A DNA stretch of 5,925 bases from Nitrospiria bacterium (lineage in GTDB: Bacteria; Nitrospirota; Nitrospiria; Nitrospirales; UBA8639): NCBI GenBank assembly GCA_030430725.1, contig JAUIKP010000228.1:1-5925 (forward strand), read 5' to 3'. The position numbers and the translations under genes were made by a program. The notes below the pieces were generated by a model. That model searched no databases. It was not told where the DNA came from and worked only from the letters and a program-made list of their open reading frames with translations. This document shows, piece by piece, positions 1 to 5,185 of this stretch (position 1 is the first letter of the stretch; each line of letters begins with the position of its first letter).

Positions 1-1112
1 ACGTCAACCGTCGGCTCATCAATCCGAAGCCCTCCCACCACGTTCACGTACACATCGGACCCGGCAAAGTGCAATCCTAATCGTTTTTCTAGGACGGCCA
101 ACAGCAAGGACACCCGATTCACCTCTACGCCTTTGGCCATTCGTTTCGGCATAGGGTATGTGGTCTCGGCTACCAGTGCCTGCAACTCAACCAATAAGGG
201 CCGAGACCCTTCCACGCTCGACACGACAATAGAGCCGGCCCCATGGCCGATCCGTCCCGTCAAAAACAATTCGGAGGGATTCCCAACCTCGGTCAACCCC
301 TCATCCTTCATTTCAAAGACCCCGATTTCATTGGTCGGTCCGAACCGGTTTTTTACGGCTCGAAGAATTCGATAGCTTTGTCCTTTATCTCCTTCGAAAT
401 ACAACACGGTGTCGACAATATGTTCTAGAAGCCGTGGTCCGGCAATCACGCCTTCCTTCGTCACATGCCCGATAATAAAAATAGGAACATGCGTCCGCTT
501 GGCGTACCACATCAGGCGACAGCCAACCTCCTGAACCTGGCTGACACTACCTGGCGCTGATGTGAGTTCCTGGGTAAACACCGTTTGAATGGAATCCACG
601 ACGATGACACCGGGATTTATCGGTTCAGCCACTTTGAAAATTTCTTCCAGGGAGGTCGCAGCAGCCACATATAGATTGGGCGTTTGAATGCCTATACGAT
701 CCGCCCGCATCTTAATTTGCTGGGGGGATTCTTCTCCCGATACATATAACCCGACCTGTTTGGCCGTTCCCAGGGAGGCCAGGGTCTGAAGTAAAAGTGT
801 CGTTTTCCCAATTCCAGGATCGCCTCCAATCAAGATAACTGATCCTGGAACGACTCCCCCACCAAGCACTCGATTCAATTCTTCAATTCCAGCCTGAAGA
901 CGGAATTCCTGAGTCTGCACAATTGAACCGATTGGGACAGCCTCCAGAGTTCCCCCGGCGACACTGCGCTGTTGAAGGGTCGAAAGATCGCGATCAACCT
1001 CCTCCCGTAAGGAATTCCATTGTGCACACTCCGGACACCGGCCGCTCCAGCGCACCCCTTGATGCCCACACTCCTGACACACAAAACGGGTTTTGGGTCG
1101 TGCAGCCTTCAC
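1..1112 (-). CDS. radA: DNA repair protein RadA (Sms), C-terminus cut by window edge
   Basis: RadA is a RecA-like ATPase with a branch-migration/helicase role in homologous recombination and DNA repair. About 370 codons are present. They show an N-terminal zinc finger (C12, C15, C26, C29), a RecA-type core with Walker A GGDPGIGKTT around residues 96-105, a Walker B-like stretch ending IVVDS near 170-174, and the RadA signature KNRFG at 254-258. The start of the Lon-like C-terminal domain follows and is cut at the left edge; RadA is normally about 450-460 residues, so some 80-90 are missing. I chose the GTG at 1112-1110 because it sits just before the conserved KTRFVCQECG zinc-finger stretch, has a strong purine-rich Shine-Dalgarno (AGGAGGGGAG) upstream, and no in-frame ATG lies nearby. 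It is the last visible gene of the leftward cluster. Identification is very secure; whether it is co-transcribed with the genes upstream is inference. Confidence 0.97.
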   Translation of the reverse strand, partial: MKAARPKTRFVCQECGHQGVRWSGRCPECAQWNSLREEVDRDLSTLQQRSVAGGTLEAVPIGSIVQTQEFRLQAGIEELNRVLGGGVVPGSVILIGGDPGIGKTTLLLQTLASLGTAKQVGLYVSGEESPQQIKMRADRIGIQTPNLYVAAATSLEEIFKVAEPINPGVIVVDSIQTVFTQELTSAPGSVSQVQEVGCRLMWYAKRTHVPIFIIGHVTKEGVIAGPRLLEHIVDTVLYFEGDKGQSYRILRAVKNRFGPTNEIGVFEMKDEGLTEVGNPSELFLTGRIGHGAGSIVVSSVEGSRPLLVELQALVAETTYPMPKRMAKGVEVNRVSLLLAVLEKRLGLHFAGSDVYVNVVGGLRIDEPTVD

Positions 1113-1224
1113 CAAGACATCTCCCCTCCTCTCTCTCTCATGAGCAGACAATCATTGAGCATTCCCCAATACCCACCTCCATCATTACACCATTCATCAA
1201 CCGGCTCATGGCTAATTGTCTTCA
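1113..1224. other. 112-base gap upstream of radA
   Basis: Between the exported HAD-like gene and radA I see no terminator-like hairpin and no clear promoter pair. It holds the polypurine radA ribosome-binding site and one copy of an 11-base sequence, CAATCATTGAG, that recurs 101 bases away inside the 3' end of the neighbouring gene. Confidence 0.5.
1119..1139 (-). promoter_or_regulatory. Extended polypurine Shine-Dalgarno of radA
   Basis: On the minus strand this reads as a run of GA repeats leading into AGGAGGGGAG, an almost pure-purine tract and the strongest ribosome-binding site in the window. From AGGAGG there are 12 bases to the radA GTG, slightly long, while the GGGGAG end of the tract gives 8. 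The same tract is also only 4 bases from an out-of-frame ATG that opens a three-codon reading frame ending over the radA start. Confidence 0.7.
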
Positions 1225-2094
1225 TCAGAGATGCCGTCGGATTCGTGACCAATCATTGAGGACAATGGCCCGGCGTGGAAACCGCCCCTCTGTCCCTGGT
1301 AGAGGTAAAATCACGGTTTGCAGTCGATTTTGAACAAGAACTTCCGCAAAATCTGCCGTGCGCCCAATACCACCACTCACTTTTTCCCAACCCTCTGTTT
1401 TCAGATCGTGTATGAGTTCGTTCAATGCCGTCGGCGTCTTCGGAAGGATTCGGATCATTCCTGGGGGGAATTGATGCTCACGCACCCAATCCTGAATATT
1501 TTCAAGATCTCCTCGCCCGGTCAAGTCCAGATACACAAGGTTGTAATAAAATTGAGCGAGCTTGTCCAATTCTGCCGCGGCTGCAGGATGGGCCTCTCCT
1601 AATATGAGGCCGGGATCTTCGTAGAGTTCGGGCGGAGGGGCATCAATGACGAGTTCCCCTTCCACTAACACCGCCAAATCAATCAGCAATATGGGACGAC
1701 GGCGTTCCCAGGATAAGAGGACCCCTTTCCCTTCAATGGCCTCGGTTTTCGATGGTGTGACCACCTTCACAATGATTGGTAAATTCCCTCGCATGCTGGG
1801 AGCAAAGTCGAGCCGCGCCCACCCCTGAGCGTCGGTATTTGCCCGACCCACCGTCCGGCCATGCACAATAAACTCCAAGGGCTGGTCCGGCAAACCAATC
1901 TCCCCTTCTGCCTCGGGATTGGTTAAGCGAGCCTGCAATTGAATGGGCTTCCCGGGTGATGTGAGCAAATCGGTCACCGATAAATTCGCCGCCTGAGCCA
2001 ATGGTGAGGCATTCACCCCTAACAGGATTACCAAAAGCCTCATACCCCAATTTAGCATCACTAACCTCGTCAGGGGACGATCGCCTTGCTTCAT
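1225..2094 (-). CDS. Exported protein with Ig-like and degenerate HAD/LNS2-like domain
   Basis: This is a 289-residue protein. The start is the ATG at 2094, with GGAGG seven bases upstream; longer in-frame versions reaching 2205 would overlap the gene before it and spoil the signal peptide. Residues 1-35 look like a signal peptide: basic start, hydrophobic RLLVILLGV, likely cleavage after AQA near residue 35. Residues about 36-125 are a beta-rich, Ig-like segment resembling bacterial invasin-type repeats. Residues 133-289 resemble the HAD-fold LNS2/APP1-type phosphatidate phosphatase domain: PILLIDLAV (D139), YLDLTGRGDLENIQDWV (187-203), HQFPPGMIRI and GGIGRTADFAEV (241-252). The second catalytic Asp of DxDxT is Ala141 and the motif IV GD is GR, so catalysis is doubtful. 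It lies 29 bases after a small membrane protein gene on the same strand. Export and fold are inference from sequence pattern; the function is unknown. Confidence 0.85.
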   Translation of the reverse strand: MKQGDRPLTRLVMLNWGMRLLVILLGVNASPLAQAANLSVTDLLTSPGKPIQLQARLTNPEAEGEIGLPDQPLEFIVHGRTVGRANTDAQGWARLDFAPSMRGNLPIIVKVVTPSKTEAIEGKGVLLSWERRRPILLIDLAVLVEGELVIDAPPPELYEDPGLILGEAHPAAAAELDKLAQFYYNLVYLDLTGRGDLENIQDWVREHQFPPGMIRILPKTPTALNELIHDLKTEGWEKVSGGIGRTADFAEVLVQNRLQTVILPLPGTEGRFPRRAIVLNDWSRIRRHL

Positions 2095-2123
2095 TCTACG
2101 GCCTCCATGTGCCTGGCAAATGA

Positions 2124-2390
2124 TTAAAACAATCCCCTTCCGCGCTTGCCAAATGCAAACGCATCGAAGCCTGCCAGAATGGCCAATTGCATATAAATTA
2201 GCCACCCTGTCGGCCAGAAAAACTTGGAAATAATCAATAAAAGAATCCCACAGACCAGGAAAATATTCCCGCGTTTGACACCTAAATACAGATGACCGAT
2301 CCCCGGTAAAATGGAGAGGGTGGCGGCTCCAAGAGCGTGCATGGTCTTTTCACGATCATTCATGAGAATACCGGTGGCAAACCATACCAT
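2124..2390 (-). CDS. Small TM2-like membrane protein
   Basis: This 88-residue, strongly hydrophobic protein has a pattern reminiscent of TM2-type small membrane proteins: an LPGIGHLYLGVKRG turn (28-41) followed by membrane segments at about 43-60 and 62-80, and a short basic tail GKRGRG. The first hydrophobic stretch (19-36) with the PGxGHxYLG motif is typical of the family, whose role is unclear. The start is uncertain. The ATG at 2390 has GAGGG upstream but with tight spacing (3 bases), while the ATG at 2363 would give MNDREKT, closer to how such proteins usually begin, but without a visible Shine-Dalgarno. It lies 29 bases before the exported HAD-like gene, so the two are probably co-transcribed, and both products would be at the cell envelope. 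Confidence 0.75.
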   Translation of the reverse strand: MVWFATGILMNDREKTMHALGAATLSILPGIGHLYLGVKRGNIFLVCGILLLIISKFFWPTGWLIYMQLAILAGFDAFAFGKRGRGLF

Positions 2391-2494
2391 TGGCCCTCAA
2401 GACAGTTCCAGAGAAAAGCAGTTGCACGGTAAAAGGGTTGACTGCACACTCGCAGAAAAGAAAGAAATCTGGAGGGGGTGCAAAGAGGAGTTCT
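2391..2494. other. 104-base intergenic gap, no gene seen
   Basis: The gap lies between the second DUF507 gene and the TM2-like gene. I see no convincing rho-independent terminator: on the minus strand there is only a 4-bp stem (CTGC/GCAG) near 2441-2454, without a clean U run at its base. No good promoter pair was found on the minus strand. A TTGACT on the plus strand (2438-2443) has no matching -10. Whether transcription continues through is open; this is the widest break within the leftward cluster apart from the radA leader. Confidence 0.5.
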
Positions 2495-2782
2495 TCAGCT
2501 TAGGTTCCGCTTACGTAATTCTTCCTGGTAGGTTTTTTGATAAAGGACATCCCACTCTTGGGAACCTTCTGGAATCGGCCGTGCATATGATTGCAAACGA
2601 TTCCGCACTTTTTGCACCAGCTCCTCTTCCGCTTTCATATGTTCGGCCAGTACGCGCTTCACTTCACGAAGGGCGTGAGCAGAATCGCCAATCATCTTTG
2701 CCTCGGACATGCCGGTGACACTGTTCAGAATTACATGCGCAAGATGAGTCTGTTTTTCATCGCTGAGGATGGGTGTATTCAT
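2495..2782 (-). CDS. DUF507 family protein (second of tandem pair)
   Basis: The product is 95 residues, mostly helical and charged, with the family pattern LSDEKQTHLAHVIL near the start, ALREVKRVL in the middle, and a C-terminal signature of PEGSQEWDVLYQKTYQEELRKR. This matches the DUF507 family (PF04368), whose function is unknown. I chose the ATG at 2782. A TTG two codons upstream (2788) is in frame, but neither has a normal Shine-Dalgarno: the only AAGGA lies far upstream, inside a small hairpin. This suggests weak initiation or coupling to the preceding DUF507 gene, whose stop is 46 bases upstream. It differs clearly from the neighbouring copy, so the pair is an old duplication or two subfamilies working together rather than a recent repeat. 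Confidence 0.9.
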   Translation of the reverse strand: MNTPILSDEKQTHLAHVILNSVTGMSEAKMIGDSAHALREVKRVLAEHMKAEEELVQKVRNRLQSYARPIPEGSQEWDVLYQKTYQEELRKRNLS

Positions 2783-2805
2783 TAGCAATTCAGTCGTACG
2801 GGATT

Positions 2806-2819
2806 CAGAATTCCTTCTG
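2806..2819 (-). promoter_or_regulatory. Small hairpin with GGAA loop between the DUF507 genes
   Basis: The minus strand reads CAGAA-GGAA-TTCTG: a perfect 5-bp stem closed by a four-base GNRA-type loop, in the 46-base gap between the two DUF507 genes. The only Shine-Dalgarno-like AAGGA of this gap is partly in the stem and partly in the loop. It is 23-29 bases from the start of the second gene, too far for a standard ribosome-binding site. The stem is AT-rich and short, so its stability and role are uncertain. Confidence 0.3.
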
Positions 2820-2828
2820 TGCTGTGCC

Positions 2829-3110
2829 CTATAAAATGACTCCGCGTTCCTTGATGAGCTTTTGTTTCACCATCGTAAACATTTTCTGATAATCCGCTCG
2901 ACCTTCTGCAAACTCTCGTTCAAATTGTTTCAACATCTCCCGGACATCGGCGTTCAACCGATCTTCCACCTGTAACTCGGATAAAATGGCCGATTCCAAT
3001 TTCTGAATCACCACCTCAGGTTGCCCCTGAATTTGCAACAAACCACTCGTTTGCAATCGTTCAATAACCGAGACGGCCAGATGATGCACGCGAACTTTAT
3101 TGAGCCGCAT
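2829..3110 (-). CDS. DUF507 family protein (first of tandem pair)
   Basis: The product is 93 residues, with the layout of DUF507 (PF04368): an N-terminal MRLNKVRVHHLAVSVIERL helix, a middle EDRLNADVREMLKQFE, and the C-terminal YQKMFTMVKQKLIKERG signature. It has no signal peptide or membrane segment, so it is expected in the cytoplasm. The ATG at 3110 has AAGGA six bases upstream and overlaps the TGA of the cyclophilin-like gene by one base (TGATG), a standard arrangement for translational coupling. The function is unknown; the helical, highly charged character suggests a protein-protein or nucleic-acid partner, but nothing here proves it. Confidence 0.92.
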   Translation of the reverse strand: MRLNKVRVHHLAVSVIERLQTSGLLQIQGQPEVVIQKLESAILSELQVEDRLNADVREMLKQFEREFAEGRADYQKMFTMVKQKLIKERGVIL

Positions 3111-3505
3111 CAGGTTCCTTCAGGAAGCTGTTCCACTTTTATAAGGGACGCCCCCGTGGCCTCCCTCAACACTTTCGGATCACCTATGACTTTTCCAATG
3201 ACGTTCACCCGATCAGCAGGAACCGGGTCATCGCCAAGGCTCATGGGAGTGCGACCAAAAAAGACCGCCAACATTCCCCCCATGCCCCAAAAAGCCACAT
3301 CGCCAACTTTTACCTGAGTCGTGGCAACTTCTCGATAGTCTTTGACCCCCGGCATATTGCAATAAAACTCTTCTCCCCACTGATTCACGGGCACCTCAAC
3401 AGGAAGAGCATCGACCACGGCCTGTGCGGTTCGATTCGGTTTGAGTTGTGCAATGACCTGAATCCCACCGATGGTCATTTTAATTTTCTGTGGACGGAAT
3501 TCCAT
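3110..3505 (-). CDS. Cyclophilin-like fold protein (TM1367 type)
   Basis: This 131-residue protein matches the Cyclophil_like family (PF04126, typified by Thermotoga TM1367). It has a beta-rich N-terminus, an NQWGEEFYCNMPG stretch at 41-53, and the diagnostic GDVAFWGMGGMLAVFFGRTP at about 68-87, followed by ADRVNVIGKVIGDPKVL. It shares the cyclophilin barrel but lacks an obvious set of peptidyl-prolyl isomerase active-site residues, so enzymatic activity should not be assumed. The start at 3505 has only a weak AAGAG upstream; MTIGG at residue 10 is an alternative. It is the first gene of the leftward cluster, with a plausible promoter at 3553-3581, and it overlaps the following DUF507 gene by one base. 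Confidence 0.9.
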   Translation of the reverse strand: MEFRPQKIKMTIGGIQVIAQLKPNRTAQAVVDALPVEVPVNQWGEEFYCNMPGVKDYREVATTQVKVGDVAFWGMGGMLAVFFGRTPMSLGDDPVPADRVNVIGKVIGDPKVLREATGASLIKVEQLPEGT

Positions 3506-3519
3506 ATATGGTCTCTTAA

Positions 3520-3529
3520 AATTCGAATT
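3520..3529. promoter_or_regulatory. Palindrome AATTCGAATT in the leftward leader
   Basis: This is a perfect 10-bp palindrome in the short 5' leader of the cyclophilin-like gene, between the predicted leftward transcription start and the ATG. It could be an operator half, but it is short and AT-rich, and such palindromes arise by chance; no second copy is seen in the divergent region. Confidence 0.25.
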
Positions 3530-3552
3530 AAAGAAGGGCCAAGAGTGCTTCG

Positions 3553-3581
3553 AATGTAGCTTGTCCTTCTGGTGAAATCAA
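3553..3581 (-). promoter_or_regulatory. Putative sigma70-type promoter, leftward cluster
   Basis: On the minus strand TTGATT (3581-3576) and TACATT (3558-3553) are separated by exactly 17 bases, each matching the consensus at 4 of 6 positions. Transcription would start near 3546, leaving a leader of about 40 bases to the cyclophilin-like start. It is found by eye and has no experimental support. Confidence 0.45.
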
Positions 3582-3590
3582 GGTTAGAAT
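3561..3590 (+). promoter_or_regulatory. Putative sigma70-type promoter, exonuclease-phosphatase operon
   Basis: TTGTCC (3561-3566) and TAGAAT (3585-3590) are 18 bases apart; the -10 matches the consensus at 5 of 6 positions. The start of transcription would fall near 3597, giving a leader of under 20 bases without a Shine-Dalgarno, so the mRNA would be close to leaderless. Its elements interleave with those of the leftward promoter. Confidence 0.45.
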
Positions 3591-3614
3591 TAGTCTCTCT
3601 TCGCGCTTAGACTC

Positions 3615-4388
3615 ATGTTACAATCCACATTTCTGTTTTTATCCGGCATTGGAGAATCCACTGAACGCCTCTGGTGGGAGGAAGGCATTGACACATGGGA
3701 CGCTTTCCTCGAAAAACCAAGCGCTCCCCGCATTTCCTCATTTCGGAAAGCACAATATGATGAAGATATTTTAGAAGCACAAAAACAGTGGAGGGCTCAG
3801 AATTCCCGTTTCTTCACCCATATCCTAAAAGCACGAGACCACTGGCGTCTTTATCCCAATTTTCGATCTCAGGCAGCCTTTCTGGATATTGAGACAAACG
3901 GCATTCCGTTTCCCGATGGCGAGATTACGGTGGTGGGTATTTACGGAAAAGGACGCATGACCACGTTTATACAGGGGGAAAACTTATCCGGGGATCGCTT
4001 GCAGGCGGAATTTGCCTCATACGATCTTCTCGTGACCTTCTTTGGCTCAGGCTTCGACTTGCCATTCCTAAAAGCCAAATATCCAGACTTGACGCTTGAC
4101 CACCCCCATATCGACTTGTGCTTTGCGGCCAGACGTCTTGGATTAAAAGGCGGGCTGAAGGCAATTGAGACCGAAGTCGGGTGTTTTCGACCGACTGCCC
4201 TGGAAGGACTGACGGGGTGGGATGCGGTCCGCCTGTGGGAAGAATCGCAACGCGGACAAGCAGGCTCTAGAGAGGTGCTCATCCAATATAATGAAGCAGA
4301 TTGCAAAAATTTGGAGCCATTGGCCGACCTTATTTACAACCGTCTCGTTCAGCGTCATGGACTCCCTGAATATATTGCGTCCCTATGA
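3615..4388 (+). CDS. YprB-like RNase H-fold 3'-5' exonuclease domain protein
   Basis: This 257-residue protein carries a DnaQ-like RNase H-fold exonuclease domain of the RNase_H_2/YprB type (PF13482). All DEDDy landmarks are visible: FLDIETNG (D91, E93), LVTFFGSGFDLPFL (D148), HIDLCF (D167) and YNEAD (Y225, D229). The catalytic set looks intact, so metal-dependent 3'-5' exonuclease activity is likely; the substrate, DNA or RNA, cannot be read from sequence. The N-terminal 35 residues (FLSGIGESTERLWWEEGIDTWDAFL) look like a helix-hairpin-helix module that could bind nucleic acid. The ATG at 3615 is the first possible start after an in-frame TAG at about 3591-3593, but has no Shine-Dalgarno. 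Its TGA overlaps the next gene's start as ATGA, so the phosphatase is probably translationally coupled to it. Confidence 0.9.
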   Translation: MLQSTFLFLSGIGESTERLWWEEGIDTWDAFLEKPSAPRISSFRKAQYDEDILEAQKQWRAQNSRFFTHILKARDHWRLYPNFRSQAAFLDIETNGIPFPDGEITVVGIYGKGRMTTFIQGENLSGDRLQAEFASYDLLVTFFGSGFDLPFLKAKYPDLTLDHPHIDLCFAARRLGLKGGLKAIETEVGCFRPTALEGLTGWDAVRLWEESQRGQAGSREVLIQYNEADCKNLEPLADLIYNRLVQRHGLPEYIASL

Positions 4389-5164
4389 CAACAGCACAAC
4401 GCCCTGACAAATGGACCGGCACCGGGCTGACGAATCTTGGTCGGGTTCGAAAACTCAACCAAGATGCCTTTTCACTGGATGATGCCCTACAATTGTGGGT
4501 CTTGGCAGATGGAATGGGCGGACATGCCGGGGGTGAGGTAGCCAGCCAAATTGCGGTCAAAGCCATTCCCGATGTCGTTCGCAACCAACTCTCGACTGAA
4601 ACCTCTCCATACGTTCAGCCTGACAAATTAGAATCGTTGCTGGGTCAAGCTCTTGAATCCGCCAATCAAAGGATTCGAAAAGCAGCAGCAGAAGACAAAT
4701 GCCTGAAAGGAATGGGAACAACTATTGTCGTAGTCGCCATCACACCTGCTCCTTCAGGATTCCAGGCCAGCGTGGCACATGCCGGCGACAGCCGCGCCTA
4801 TCTCTACAGGCAAGGCACACTTTCGCTCTGGACAAAAGACCATACCCTCATGGAGGAACGGTTGGCTCTGAATCTCATCACAGCGCAACAGGTTCGCACT
4901 CACCCCCTTCGCCATGTGTTAACCAAAGCCCTCGGAATTGATCCTGAGACACGACCTACCATTCGGACCTACCCACTTGAGCCATCAGACCTCATTTTGC
5001 TCTGTTCAGACGGACTTACAAAGATGCTGACTGACCAGGAAATTCAAACTATTATAGGCCAAAAGGCTCCGGAGGCCGACGCAATATGCCGAACACTTAT
5101 AGCGACTGCCAACCAATTGGGTGGAGAAGACAATACAACTGTCGTATTAATTGGATTGCATTAG
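4385..5164 (+). CDS. PP2C-family serine/threonine protein phosphatase (Stp1/PrpC type)
   Basis: This 259-residue, single-domain cytoplasmic PPM/PP2C phosphatase removes phosphate from Ser/Thr of proteins using two or three metal ions. The family motifs occur in order: GRVRKLNQDAF (19-29), VLADGMGGHAGGEVAS (39-54, metal ligands D42 and G43), GMGTT (109-113), AHAGDSRAYLYR (131-142), TKDHTLMEE (150-158), VLTKALG (178-184), LLCSDGLTKML (205-215, D209) and GGEDNTTVV (246-254, D249). All metal-binding Asp are present, so it should be active. The length is normal for bacterial Stp/PrpC enzymes. No partner Ser/Thr kinase is in the window. The ATG overlaps the preceding stop (ATGA), so translation probably depends on reinitiation after the exonuclease gene. 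Confidence 0.96.
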   Translation: MTTAQRPDKWTGTGLTNLGRVRKLNQDAFSLDDALQLWVLADGMGGHAGGEVASQIAVKAIPDVVRNQLSTETSPYVQPDKLESLLGQALESANQRIRKAAAEDKCLKGMGTTIVVVAITPAPSGFQASVAHAGDSRAYLYRQGTLSLWTKDHTLMEERLALNLITAQQVRTHPLRHVLTKALGIDPETRPTIRTYPLEPSDLILLCSDGLTKMLTDQEIQTIIGQKAPEADAICRTLIATANQLGGEDNTTVVLIGLH

Positions 5165-5185
5165 GGAGGAATGTTGAACGCCCGC

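Noticed and set aside
923..1333. Plus-strand 136-codon reading frame
   Set aside because: It lies opposite the well-supported radA start and the 3' end of the HAD-like gene, and its translation has no family pattern.
2095..2205. N-terminal extension of the HAD-like gene to 2205
   Set aside because: The extension overlaps the TM2-like gene by about 80 bases and removes the signal peptide from the start; the ATG at 2094 has a well-spaced GGAGG.
2438..2466. Plus-strand promoter beginning TTGACT
   Set aside because: The -35 is good, but the hexamer 17 bases on is AAAGAA, and transcription would be antisense to the DUF507 genes.
2311..2718. Plus-strand 135-codon reading frame
   Set aside because: It runs opposite the TM2-like and DUF507 genes, and its product has no recognisable domain or ribosome-binding site.
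3941..4306. Minus-strand 121-codon reading frame
   Set aside because: It is the antisense shadow of the exonuclease gene, whose catalytic motifs fix the coding strand.
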